Assembly: GCA_017996675.1 (NCBI GenBank)
Contig: JAGOGN010000015.1
Location: forward strand, 1-17,032
Source of the DNA: Lachnospiraceae bacterium
Lineage (GTDB): Bacteria > Bacillota_A > Clostridia > Lachnospirales > Lachnospiraceae
DNA: 17,032 nucleotides
Direction of reading: 5' to 3'
Shown here: in pieces, positions 7,893 to 15,974 of the stretch
How the letters are laid out: each line of letters opens with the position of its first letter
How positions within the stretch are numbered: the stretch's first letter is position 1
Made by a program: the position numbers and the translations under genes
The notes under the pieces: generated by a model
Seen by the model: only the letters and a program-made list of their open reading frames with translations
Told to the model about the DNA's origin: nothing
Database searches by the model: none

Positions 7893-7921
7893 TTGTTTTT
7901 TGTGGGGAATTGATGTAATAT
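7893..7921 (+). promoter_or_regulatory. possible sigma-A promoter of the LCP-glmS unit
   Basis: TTGTTT at 7893-7898 and TAATAT at 7916-7921 are separated by 17 nt, after the hairpin and about 48 nt before the LCP start. Each box departs from consensus (3 of 6 and 4 of 6), so this is only a candidate. The remaining sequence in 7815-7968 shows nothing else I can name. Confidence 0.35.
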
Positions 7922-7968
7922 TTAGGTTGTTATTTTCTGGGGACGAGTTAGAAAGAATGGAGGACAAT

Positions 7969-9051
7969 ATGTCAAAGAAGAGACCTTTAACAAGAAAACA
8001 AAGAAGAAAGAGGAAAATCATCCTATTCGCATTTGAAATCATAGTATTGCTCATTTTAATCGCAGTTTTGGTTGTTGCAATGAAGATGGGTAAGATTAAT
8101 CGACAAGATATAAGTGAGAAAGAGATTAAGAACAATGATGTAGATAAGTCAACAACAAAGGCAATGGAAAAGTACACCACCTTTGCATTGTTCGGATTGG
8201 ATAACCGTACAAATGGATCATACGATTCTGGTAATGCGGATAGTATCATGGTTGTAAGTATTGATAATAAAACAAAAGAGGTAAAGATTGCATCGGTTTA
8301 TCGTGACAGTTTTATGAAGATTGATAATGATTCTTATTCAAAAATCAATGCGGCTTATGCACAGGGCGGAGCAAAGCAAATGCTTCAGGCATTGGATCGA
8401 AACCTGGATCTTCATATTACGGATTATGTGGCAGTAGACTGGTATGCGTTAGCAAAATCAGTTGATTTACTAGGTGGCATTAAGGTAGAGGTAACAGCTG
8501 GGGAAGCAAATCTGATTAATCAGTATATTTATGAAGCAGAAAAGACTACTAAGATTAAATCACATAATGGTAAAGTAGTTGCAGGTATGAATACCTTAGA
8601 TGGTATTCAGGCACTGAGTTATGCACGTATCCGTCACATTGGTAATGACTTCCAGCGTACAGAAAGACAAAGAACCGTTGTGAATGCAATGCTTGTAAAA
8701 GCTAAATCTGCTGGAGTGGGTACCCTACTTTCGATTATAGATGAAATTATGGAAAAAATATCGACCAGTATGAGTTATGGAGAAATGGCTTCCCTTGCAA
8801 AGGATGTTATGAGTTATTCGATTGGAGAGACAACAGGATTCCCATATTATCATAAAGGAATGACAGTAGGACGTAATGGAGACTGTTTAGTTCCTGCAGA
8901 TTTGTTAAATAATGTTTCTAAATTACATGGATTTTTGTTTGAAAACGAAAGTTATATTCCATCTAGTCAATTGAAAACGATTAATGATTATATTATTCGT
9001 CAGACGGGTGTGAAATATACTCCACCAACAAAAGACGATGATGGAAATTAA
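7969..9051 (+). CDS. LytR-CpsA-Psr (LCP) family cell-wall polymer ligase
   Basis: LCP enzymes transfer lipid-linked teichoic acids or other glycopolymers onto peptidoglycan at the outer face of the membrane. I start it at the ATG at 7969, with GGAGG 5 nt upstream, not at the in-frame ATG at 7873, which lacks a ribosome site and would precede the Lys/Arg-rich N-terminus. That gives 360 aa: a basic cytoplasmic head (1-16), a membrane helix (17-39), and the LCP domain from about 70. The conserved acidic and basic residues appear as D91 in NADSIMVV, R112 in SVYRDS, and the block LSYARIRHIGNDFQRTERQR at 216-235. It is followed 42 nt later by glmS and is probably co-transcribed with it. Confidence 0.93.
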   Translation: MSKKRPLTRKQRRKRKIILFAFEIIVLLILIAVLVVAMKMGKINRQDISEKEIKNNDVDKSTTKAMEKYTTFALFGLDNRTNGSYDSGNADSIMVVSIDNKTKEVKIASVYRDSFMKIDNDSYSKINAAYAQGGAKQMLQALDRNLDLHITDYVAVDWYALAKSVDLLGGIKVEVTAGEANLINQYIYEAEKTTKIKSHNGKVVAGMNTLDGIQALSYARIRHIGNDFQRTERQRTVVNAMLVKAKSAGVGTLLSIIDEIMEKISTSMSYGEMASLAKDVMSYSIGETTGFPYYHKGMTVGRNGDCLVPADLLNNVSKLHGFLFENESYIPSSQLKTINDYIIRQTGVKYTPPTKDDDGN

Positions 9052-9079
9052 AAAGCAAAGACAATAAAGCAAAGACAAT
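9052..9079 (+). repeat. 14-bp perfect tandem duplication before glmS
   Basis: The 14-mer AAAGCAAAGACAAT occurs twice back to back (9052-9065 and 9066-9079), filling the space between the LCP stop and the glmS ribosome site at 9081-9087. It looks like a recent slippage duplication and adds purine-rich, unstructured leader. Confidence 0.9.
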
Positions 9080-9093
9080 TAAGGAGGTTTCCT

Positions 9094-10920
9094 ATGTGTG
9101 GAATTGTAGGTTATATAGGTGAGGAACAGGCTGCTCCGGTACTATTGGATGGCCTCTCAAAATTAGAGTACAGAGGATATGATTCATCAGGTATTGCTGT
9201 GTATGATGGTCAGTCTATTCATGTTCAGAAAGCAAAAGGACGTTTGAAAATATTAAGTGACTTAACCCATGAAGGAGAACTATTACCAGGATGTATGGGA
9301 ATCGGTCATACCAGATGGGCGACACATGGCGCTCCAAATGATGTGAATGCACATCCACATTACAATGAAGATGAGACCATAGCAGTAGTTCATAACGGAA
9401 TTATTGAGAACTATCTTAAAATCAAAGAAAAGTTAATTGCAAAAGGTTATAAATTTCAGTCCGAAACAGATACAGAAGTAGTGGCACAATATCTGAGCTA
9501 CTTGTATAAAGGTGATCCAATTGAAGCGATTACAAAATTAATGCATCGTGTAGAAGGTTCTTATGCGTTGGGCATCATTTTCCAGGATCAGCCAGATAAG
9601 CTTTATGCAGTAAGAAAAGACAGTCCATTGATTGTTGGTAAAGGCAAACGCGGTAATTTAATTGCTTCTGACGTTCCAGCGATTTTGAAACATTCCAGAG
9701 ATGTATTTTATATTCAGAACGAAGAAATAGCAGTGATGCAAAAAGATCAGATTTTATTTTATAACGTGGATGGAGAAGAAATTCAAAAAGAATCTTCGAA
9801 AATTGAATGGGATCTGAATGCTGCAGAAAAAGACGGCTACGAGCATTTTATGTTAAAAGAAATGTATGAGCAGCCAAAGACGGTTCGCGATACAGTTAGC
9901 CCAAGATTAAAAGAGGGCCAGATTGTAATCGAAGAGCTTGGCATGACGGATGAAGATATTTTAAGAATCAAGAAAATTATTATCGTGGCATGTGGATCCG
10001 CATATCATACGGGTGTAACTGCAAAATACGTTTTTGAAGGAATGGCAAGAATTCCAGTTGAAGTAGATGTTGCAAGTGAATTTAGATATCGAAATCCAAT
10101 TTTAGAAGAAGGCACATTAGTAGTTGTGGTAAGCCAGTCTGGTGAAACTGCAGATACTTTAGCTGCACTTAGACTTGCAAAGAGCAAAAATATTGCTACA
10201 TTAGGTATTGTAAATGTTGTTGGAAGTAGTATTGCTCGTGAAGCAGATAAAGTAATGTATACATGGGCTGGACCTGAAATTGCTGTTGCAACAACCAAAG
10301 CATATACAGCTCAGCTTGTTGCACATTATTTGTTAGCATTAAAATTCGCACAGGTTCGTAAAACCGTTACGGATGCAGAAGTGAGTGAAATGCTGAAAGA
10401 CATTCAGGAATTACCACAGCAGATTGAAATGTTACTAAATAATAAAGATCACATTCAACGATTTGCAAATCGCTATCTTGCAGCACAAAGTGTATTCTTT
10501 ATTGGACGTGGAATTGATTATTCCATTGCGATGGAAGGATCTTTAAAATTAAAAGAAATATCATATGTTCATTCAGAGGCATATGCTGCTGGTGAATTGA
10601 AGCACGGAACCATCTCCTTGATTGAAGAGGGTACTCTTGTTGTGGCAATTGCAACACAGGAGGACTTGTACCAAAAAACACAGAGTAATATTACAGAAGT
10701 AAAATCCAGAGGAGCTTTTGTGATGGCGGTTACTAATTCTGAAAATGTTGCAATGGAAAGTGTCGCAGATTTTGTGATTTATGTTCCATCAACAAATAAA
10801 TATTTTACGAATTCACTAGCAATTATTCCTTTACAGTTATTTGGGTATTATATTTCAATTGGAAAAGGATGCGACGTAGATAAACCGAGAAATTTAGCGA
10901 AATCTGTGACTGTAGAATAA
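9094..10920 (+). CDS. glmS: glutamine-fructose-6-phosphate aminotransferase (isomerising) GlmS
   Basis: Makes glucosamine-6-phosphate from fructose-6-phosphate and glutamine, the committed entry to UDP-GlcNAc and peptidoglycan. The 608-residue protein is complete. Cys2 (start MCGIVGYIG) is the glutaminase nucleophile once Met1 is removed. HTRWATHG (72-79) and HNG (100-102) complete the N-terminal amidotransferase domain. The first SIS domain has CGSAYHTG from 300 and SQSGETADT from 347. The second SIS domain includes FFIGRGIDY and EAYAAGELKHG. The C-terminus NLAKSVTVE is the expected family ending. AAGGAGG at 9081-9087 supports the start. Many Firmicutes control glmS by a self-cleaving leader ribozyme, but the 42-nt gap here cannot hold one. 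No clear terminator follows the stop. Confidence 0.98.
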   Translation: MCGIVGYIGEEQAAPVLLDGLSKLEYRGYDSSGIAVYDGQSIHVQKAKGRLKILSDLTHEGELLPGCMGIGHTRWATHGAPNDVNAHPHYNEDETIAVVHNGIIENYLKIKEKLIAKGYKFQSETDTEVVAQYLSYLYKGDPIEAITKLMHRVEGSYALGIIFQDQPDKLYAVRKDSPLIVGKGKRGNLIASDVPAILKHSRDVFYIQNEEIAVMQKDQILFYNVDGEEIQKESSKIEWDLNAAEKDGYEHFMLKEMYEQPKTVRDTVSPRLKEGQIVIEELGMTDEDILRIKKIIIVACGSAYHTGVTAKYVFEGMARIPVEVDVASEFRYRNPILEEGTLVVVVSQSGETADTLAALRLAKSKNIATLGIVNVVGSSIAREADKVMYTWAGPEIAVATTKAYTAQLVAHYLLALKFAQVRKTVTDAEVSEMLKDIQELPQQIEMLLNNKDHIQRFANRYLAAQSVFFIGRGIDYSIAMEGSLKLKEISYVHSEAYAAGELKHGTISLIEEGTLVVAIATQEDLYQKTQSNITEVKSRGAFVMAVTNSENVAMESVADFVIYVPSTNKYFTNSLAIIPLQLFGYYISIGKGCDVDKPRNLAKSVTVE

Positions 10921-10943
10921 GTACACATTTTTCTCGATTTTTC

Positions 10944-10973
10944 TTCACAGTTCAAACACATTCAAAAGATAAA
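10944..10973 (+). promoter_or_regulatory. weak candidate promoter for the HtrA-like gene
   Basis: TTCACA (10944-10949) and GATAAA (10968-10973) lie 18 nt apart in the 86-nt AT-rich gap after glmS, 33 nt before the htrA start. The match is modest. No CtsR- or HrcA/CIRCE-like operator is obvious nearby. Confidence 0.25.
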
Positions 10974-11006
10974 CTCATTATATGAACTGACAAGGAGGAA
11001 TTTCAG

Positions 11007-12344
11007 ATGGATGACTTTGATAATTATTATGGACGTACTCAATCGGATGGTGCAAATAGCAACGAAGATAAAGAAGCAGATGCAACACAGAGTGATTCTT
11101 TTTATTCTTACAGCTATGTAAACCAGGGAGATAAACATTCTCCATACGATGAACCAAAGAAACGGGAGAAAAAGAGTTTTGGATCAACCGTAATGAAATG
11201 TATCGCCATTGCACTAATTTTTGGATTGGTATCCGGCGGTGTATTTAGCGGAGTGGTTCGCATTACGGGTGCTAATACCAAAGTGAAGACTGTTTATTAT
11301 GGAAATAAGGAATCCGAAGGAGTGACGAGTACATCAACAAGTACTACAAAGCTTGTGACGGACGTTTCAGGTATTGTAAGTCAAGTAATGCCAGCAATTG
11401 TGGCAATTACCAATACAAGTGAGAAAGAGATCAGTGGATTTTTTGGCCAGACTCAAAGTCAGCCGGAACGTTCCAGTGGTTCTGGGATTATTATTGGACA
11501 GGATGAAGAACAACTATTGATTGTAACAAATAATCATGTTGTAAAAGATGCAGACAGCTTAACAGTTAGTTTTATTGATAATAAGATTGCAAAAGCAACT
11601 GTAAAAGGAACTTCTCCAAGTACGGATCTTGCAATTGTTTCCGTTGATATTAGTAGTCTTTCTTCTGACACACTGAATTCAATTAAAGTTGCGGTTATGG
11701 GTGATTCCACCTCCTTAAAAGTAGGAGAGCCAACAATTGCGATTGGAAATGCATTAGGATATGGTCAGTCGGTTACGACAGGCGTTGTAAGTGCAGTAAA
11801 CCGAAAGATCACCGTAGAAGATGTGACTTGTACCGTGATTCAGACAGATGCCGCAATTAACCCTGGAAACAGTGGTGGAGCATTACTAAATACAAAAGGT
11901 GAAGTAATTGGAATTAATTCATCGAAATATGCAGATTCAGAGGTGGAAGGAATTGGTTTTGCAATTCCAATCTCAGATGCTCAGCCAATTATTGACAAGT
12001 TGATTACAAAAAAAGCGGTAGATGAAAAAGATCAGGCATATCTTGGTATTTATGGTGTGGATGTATCGGATGAGGTTTCCGCAGTCTATAAAATGCCAGT
12101 TGGCGTGTATGTTACTCAGGTTGTATCTGGTTTAGCTGCTGAGGAAGCAGGAATCAAAGCAGGAGACGTTATTACAAAATTTAACGGCGAGACAGTGAAG
12201 ACAATGGAAGAACTACAAGAGCAATTACAGTACAATAAAGCTGGTGATAAAGTTTCCATTACCGTTCAACGATCGGAAAATGGTCAGTACCAGTCAGAAA
12301 CAATTAAAGTAAAATTAAGTAAAGTAACCGATAAGAAAAATTAA
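11007..12344 (+). CDS. membrane-anchored HtrA/DegP-type serine protease with PDZ domain
   Basis: Envelope quality-control protease of the HtrA family. The 445-residue protein has a long cytoplasmic head (1-57) that is acidic and Ser/Tyr/Asn-rich, a membrane helix at about 62-84, and a Ser/Thr-rich linker. The trypsin-like domain follows (about 120-335), with catalytic His177 in TNNHVV, Asp207 in STDLAIV and Ser289 in NPGNSGGAL. One C-terminal PDZ domain (about 345-440) contains AGIKAGDVITKFNG. The active site faces outside. AAGGAGG at 10992-10998 supports the start. A strong terminator follows. I give no symbol because htrA, htrB and degP cannot be told apart here. It may be stress-induced, but no operator is visible. 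Confidence 0.95.
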   Translation: MDDFDNYYGRTQSDGANSNEDKEADATQSDSFYSYSYVNQGDKHSPYDEPKKREKKSFGSTVMKCIAIALIFGLVSGGVFSGVVRITGANTKVKTVYYGNKESEGVTSTSTSTTKLVTDVSGIVSQVMPAIVAITNTSEKEISGFFGQTQSQPERSSGSGIIIGQDEEQLLIVTNNHVVKDADSLTVSFIDNKIAKATVKGTSPSTDLAIVSVDISSLSSDTLNSIKVAVMGDSTSLKVGEPTIAIGNALGYGQSVTTGVVSAVNRKITVEDVTCTVIQTDAAINPGNSGGALLNTKGEVIGINSSKYADSEVEGIGFAIPISDAQPIIDKLITKKAVDEKDQAYLGIYGVDVSDEVSAVYKMPVGVYVTQVVSGLAAEEAGIKAGDVITKFNGETVKTMEELQEQLQYNKAGDKVSITVQRSENGQYQSETIKVKLSKVTDKKN

Positions 12345-12363
12345 GCGGGAAATGATATTTTTT

Positions 12364-12400
12364 AAAAGCGTAAAGTGGAAAAAAACTTTACGCTTTTTTT
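12364..12400 (+). terminator. intrinsic terminator of the HtrA-like gene
   Basis: AAAAGCGTAAAGT (12364-12376) pairs with ACTTTACGCTTTT (12385-12397) around an 8-nt purine loop, and a run of seven T ends at 12400. The left flank of A residues also allows weak termination on the opposite strand. Confidence 0.93.
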
Positions 12401-12421
12401 ATGTATTTTTTTACAAAAAGG

Positions 12422-12430
12422 TGTTATGAT
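12422..12430 (+). promoter_or_regulatory. extended -10 promoter candidate of the M24 peptidase gene
   Basis: TGTTATGAT is a TGn-extended -10 box (TATGAT, 5 of 6 to consensus), 44 nt before the start codon and directly after the htrA terminator. No good -35 sits at 17 nt, as is common for extended -10 promoters. TTTACA at 12410-12415 is too close to serve as the -35. Confidence 0.45.
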
Positions 12431-12474
12431 GACTTCATTGGGAAATACAGTTACAAGCAAACAGGAGGAAGGAA

Positions 12475-14262
12475 ATGAAACAAAGACTAGAACAACTTAG
12501 AAGTGAAATGAAACAGAGGAATATTTCGGTTTATGTAATTCCTACATCGGATTTTCATGAATCTGAATATGTAGGAGATTATTTTAAAGCCAGAAAATAT
12601 ATGACTGGATTTACAGGGTCTGCTGGTACCGCTGTAGTTGGACTCACAGAAGCGGGATTATGGACAGATGGCAGATATTTTATACAAGCTGAGCGTCAGC
12701 TTGAAGATTCTGGATTTGAGTTATATCGCATGGGCGAAGAAGACGTGGAAGAGATTCAGGATTTCATTCGGAGAAATTTGACTGCTGGTTCGAAACTGGG
12801 ATTTGACGGACGTGTAGTCAATACTAAACTAGGACTGGAGTTTGGAGAAATTGCGCAGGATGTGAATGCTAGTCTTCATACAAATGAGGATTTGGTTGAT
12901 CTAATCTGGACAGACAGACCTGCTCTTTCAAAGGAACCAGCTTTTGTACTAGAGGAATGTTATGCGGGTGAAAGCGTACAGAGCAAGTTGAAGCGTGTGC
13001 GTGAAGAAATGATGAATAAGAAGGCAACTTTACATGTAATCAGTAGTTTGTATGACATTGCCTGGTTATTGAATATCAGAGGCAATGATATCCACTGTGT
13101 CCCTGTTGTGTTATCTTTTTTAATTGTGCAACAGGATTCTTGCATTCTTTTTGCAAATGAAGATGCAATTCAGCCACAGGTACAGACACATTTAAAGGAA
13201 AGCAATGTAATCGTAAGACCTTACGAAGAAGTTTATCAATATTTACCTACGATTTCGAAAGATGAAGTAGTATGGTTTACGAAGAACGTATCGAATTATA
13301 ATCTCCATCAGTCCATTCCAGCGGAAAATGAAATCATTGATCTGGCTACTCCATGTATCAAAATGAAGTCGATCAAGAATGAAATAGAGCTGAAGAATAT
13401 TGAACAGGCACATATTAAGGACGGAGTTGCTGTTACGAAATTTATGTTCTGGTTAAAGAATACGATTGGAAAAGAGACCATTACTGAGTTGTCTGCACAG
13501 ACTATTTTGGAAGAATATAGAGAACAGCAGGAACTTTATATGGGACCAAGTTTTGATACGATCAGTGCATATGGTTCCAATGCTGCTATGATGCACTATT
13601 CGGCGTCACAGGAAAGTAATGCAACTCTTCATACTTGCGGGATGCTCCTGGTGGATTCAGGTGGTCACTATTTGGAAGGTTCAACAGATATCACAAGAAC
13701 TTTTGTACTAGGTGACATAACAGATGAGGAAAAGAAGGATTTCACTTGTGTGGCTCGCGGAATGTTAAATCTATCTGCTGCAAAATTTTTGTATGGATGT
13801 ACAGGAATCAATTTAGATATTCTTGCTCGTGGTCCAATGTGGAATCGAAATATTGATTATAAATGTGGAACGGGACATGGAATTGGATATATGTTAAATG
13901 TTCATGAAGGTCCGAATGGTTTCCGCTGGAGAGTTGTTCCTGAAAGAAATGATAGTGCAATATTAGAAGAGGGAAATGTTACCACAGATGAACCAGGAAT
14001 TTATCTGGAAGGAAAATATGGAATTCGATTAGAAAATGAATTGGTTTGCCGCAAGGGTGAAAAGAATGAGTATGGTCAGTTTATGTATTTTCAGACGGTG
14101 ACTATGGCACCTATTGATCTAGATGGAATCGATCCAGAAGAGATGACGAAGTCGGAGAGAGAGATTCTGAATCAGTATCATAGAAATGTTTTTGAAACAA
14201 TTTCACCTTATCTAACAATTGAGGAAGCAAACTGGTTGAAACAGTATACCAGAGCGATTTAG
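12475..14262 (+). CDS. three-domain M24 Xaa-Pro aminopeptidase
   Basis: Cytoplasmic metallo-aminopeptidase that removes an N-terminal residue preceding proline. The 595-residue length marks the long, three-domain form related to eukaryotic XPNPEP1 and not the ~440-residue E. coli PepP. Two creatinase-like N-terminal domains (about 1-140 and 160-295) precede the pita-bread catalytic domain. Its five metal ligands are visible: Asp394 in LLVDSGG, Asp405 in STDITRTF, His468 in GTGHGIGY, Glu506 in TTDEPGIY and Glu520 in GIRLENEL. His374 and His477 also match conserved positions. A C-terminal M24 extension with WLKQYT ends the protein. AGGAGG at 12463-12468 supports the ATG. The gene stands alone between two intrinsic terminators. 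Confidence 0.95.
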   Translation: MKQRLEQLRSEMKQRNISVYVIPTSDFHESEYVGDYFKARKYMTGFTGSAGTAVVGLTEAGLWTDGRYFIQAERQLEDSGFELYRMGEEDVEEIQDFIRRNLTAGSKLGFDGRVVNTKLGLEFGEIAQDVNASLHTNEDLVDLIWTDRPALSKEPAFVLEECYAGESVQSKLKRVREEMMNKKATLHVISSLYDIAWLLNIRGNDIHCVPVVLSFLIVQQDSCILFANEDAIQPQVQTHLKESNVIVRPYEEVYQYLPTISKDEVVWFTKNVSNYNLHQSIPAENEIIDLATPCIKMKSIKNEIELKNIEQAHIKDGVAVTKFMFWLKNTIGKETITELSAQTILEEYREQQELYMGPSFDTISAYGSNAAMMHYSASQESNATLHTCGMLLVDSGGHYLEGSTDITRTFVLGDITDEEKKDFTCVARGMLNLSAAKFLYGCTGINLDILARGPMWNRNIDYKCGTGHGIGYMLNVHEGPNGFRWRVVPERNDSAILEEGNVTTDEPGIYLEGKYGIRLENELVCRKGEKNEYGQFMYFQTVTMAPIDLDGIDPEEMTKSEREILNQYHRNVFETISPYLTIEEANWLKQYTRAI

Positions 14263-14269
14263 GATTGAG

Positions 14270-14299
14270 AACCGGAAGAATAATTCTTCCGGTTTTTTT
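14270..14299 (+). terminator. intrinsic terminator of the M24 peptidase gene
   Basis: AACCGGAAGAA (14270-14280) pairs perfectly with TTCTTCCGGTT (14284-14294) around TAA, followed by seven T to 14299. It begins 8 nt after the stop codon. Confidence 0.95.
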
Positions 14300-14314
14300 A
14301 ATCGGATTTAATCC

Positions 14315-14343
14315 TTGAATTTTGCTTCTAAATGAAGGATAAT
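14315..14343 (+). promoter_or_regulatory. sigma-A-type promoter for the TPR-GGDEF gene
   Basis: TTGAAT (14315-14320) and GATAAT (14338-14343) are 17 nt apart, matching 4 of 6 and 5 of 6 consensus bases, and end 29 nt before the start codon. This is the best promoter match in the window and follows directly after a terminator. Confidence 0.6.
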
Positions 14344-14372
14344 AAAACAAAAGGCTAGGCAGGTGAAAATCT

Positions 14373-15974
14373 ATGGCAGAAGATAAGTTTTCTGTGGATC
14401 GGGGAGAAATCAATCAGTTTATAGAGATGCGCATGGGTATGGAATCATCACAGGTCATTGAGGTGTGTAATCGTTGGATCACGAATAGTGATAACGAAGG
14501 CGATGATTACAGGCAGATGCTTGGATATTATTATATGACGGAAGTATATGTGCGAACGGAACTAGTTTATGATAAAGATGATATTCAAGGGTGGATCCAA
14601 GAAGGCGTTCTTTTATGTGAAAAGAATGAATTCTGGGATTATTTAGTTCGTTTTTATAACCTTCGAGGATCTTTTTTTTCCTGGTTCGAAGATTATGTTA
14701 CTGCAATAGAGACCTTTCAAGAAGCCTTACAATTGTGCAAGATTCATGGTTTTGATGAGCTACGTGGAAAACTGATTGGGAATATTGCGATTGTATATAT
14801 TTTTGTTGAAGATTATCAGGAAGCAGTGGAATATTTACTGGAGTCCATCAATTCTCCTCAGGATGCAGAAGTGGAATTGAATTTCTGGAATACGGTGAAT
14901 ATCTATTTTTATCTGGCAACCGCTTATCTAGAGCTTGGAGAGATCGAGATGGCATATCGCTGCCAATTGGATATTGAGAACCTGATCGAGGGAAGAGGCG
15001 CGAATGAATATTTTCGCTTTGGAGTTTTAATTTTATTTGGAAAAGTCGCATTTGAACGGAAAGATATGGATGGACTTGGAAGAATCATCGAGTTGTTATT
15101 AGATACCAAAGAACGATTTCAGTATGCCGGAATTTATGATAAAGAGTCCTATGCCTACATTAAACTGTTATATCAGTATCAGGAACAGTGCAAGAAGCCT
15201 TTGTTTGATGAAATTGAGCGAGTTTTAATGAAGATGAAGGAGACTTATGAGGATGAGCCTACGATTAGACAACTCAGAAGATTTTATCAGGAACTGCTAA
15301 AGTTCTATCAAAGAACCAATCAGTGTGAAGAGTATCGGAAATATGCGCAACTGTTAATTGAAATAATAGAACAGGATTCCTATGAATCTGGAGAAAATCT
15401 GTTGGATGTAGTGCGTGTACGTGGACAGATAAAACAGCTAAAGATCAAACAATATAAAGAAAAGTTACGGAAAAAACAGTTGGATCATCAATCGAAACAT
15501 GACGAACTGACAGGCCTTTTTAATCGGCGCGGACTGGAGTATTACGCGGAGCTATGGATGGAACAAGGAAGTTTAGAACAAAAGAATTATGGAGTTGGAA
15601 TTATCGATGTGGATAAATTCAAGAAAATAAATGATGAGCAGGGTCATTTGCGAGGTGATGAATGTCTTGCGATTCTAGGTAGAATTATTTTGGAGACGCA
15701 GACAGATCAAATTGTTGCAGCCAGATATGGTGGGGATGAGTTTGTGGTGTTGTTATATGATTTTACAAACGATGAAATCGAAGAATATGCGAAGAAGGTG
15801 CAACAAAGAATTCGCGATTTGGATGCAGGATTTACCATTTCTCAAGGGTACGCAAACATTATTCCTCAAATTCAAATGAAACAGTGGGATTATATGACGA
15901 GAGCGGATGAAATGCTGTATCAGGTAAAGAAACAAAATGGTAATCATTTTAAGGTATATAGGAGAGAACAATGA
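14373..15974 (+). CDS. TPR-GGDEF protein, probable diguanylate cyclase
   Basis: A 533-residue soluble protein with no signal peptide or membrane helix. The N-terminal two thirds are helical repeats of TPR type, clearest at about 90-123, 131-160 and 174-203. A charged Lys/Gln-rich helix at about 346-375 leads into a GGDEF domain: DELTGLFNRRG (377-387), DVDKFKKIND (412-421) and an intact GGDEF at 453-457. An intact signature predicts synthesis of c-di-GMP from two GTP. The RxxD inhibitory site normally just upstream of the signature is absent (TQTDQIVAARY there), so product feedback through that site is not expected. The TPR part probably senses a peptide or protein partner; this is inference. 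AGGTGA at 14361-14366 is a weak ribosome site. The stop overlaps the next start as ATGA. Confidence 0.92.
   Translation: MAEDKFSVDRGEINQFIEMRMGMESSQVIEVCNRWITNSDNEGDDYRQMLGYYYMTEVYVRTELVYDKDDIQGWIQEGVLLCEKNEFWDYLVRFYNLRGSFFSWFEDYVTAIETFQEALQLCKIHGFDELRGKLIGNIAIVYIFVEDYQEAVEYLLESINSPQDAEVELNFWNTVNIYFYLATAYLELGEIEMAYRCQLDIENLIEGRGANEYFRFGVLILFGKVAFERKDMDGLGRIIELLLDTKERFQYAGIYDKESYAYIKLLYQYQEQCKKPLFDEIERVLMKMKETYEDEPTIRQLRRFYQELLKFYQRTNQCEEYRKYAQLLIEIIEQDSYESGENLLDVVRVRGQIKQLKIKQYKEKLRKKQLDHQSKHDELTGLFNRRGLEYYAELWMEQGSLEQKNYGVGIIDVDKFKKINDEQGHLRGDECLAILGRIILETQTDQIVAARYGGDEFVVLLYDFTNDEIEEYAKKVQQRIRDLDAGFTISQGYANIIPQIQMKQWDYMTRADEMLYQVKKQNGNHFKVYRREQ

Noticed and set aside
7873..7968. 32-residue upstream extension of the LCP protein
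   Set aside because: No ribosome site precedes 7873, whereas GGAGG is ideally placed before 7969, and the Lys/Arg-rich start of a type II membrane protein begins at 7969. The candidate promoter would also lie inside the extension.
7815..7968. c-di-AMP (ydaO-type) or other riboswitch before the LCP gene
   Set aside because: The region is short and AT-rich, without paired elements beyond a weak CACAT/ATGTG; no riboswitch architecture is recognisable.
7854..8249. 131-codon minus-strand frame over the LCP gene start
   Set aside because: It is antisense to the LCP membrane anchor and catalytic domain; its hydrophobic look comes from complementing AT-rich codons.
8900..9093. glmS ribozyme upstream of glmS
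   Set aside because: The intergenic space is 42 nt and consists of a tandem repeat and the ribosome site; I see no pseudoknot-like inverted repeats in it.
10921..11006. Terminator directly after glmS
   Set aside because: The T-rich stretch at 10928-10943 has no preceding inverted repeat, so I could not support an intrinsic terminator.
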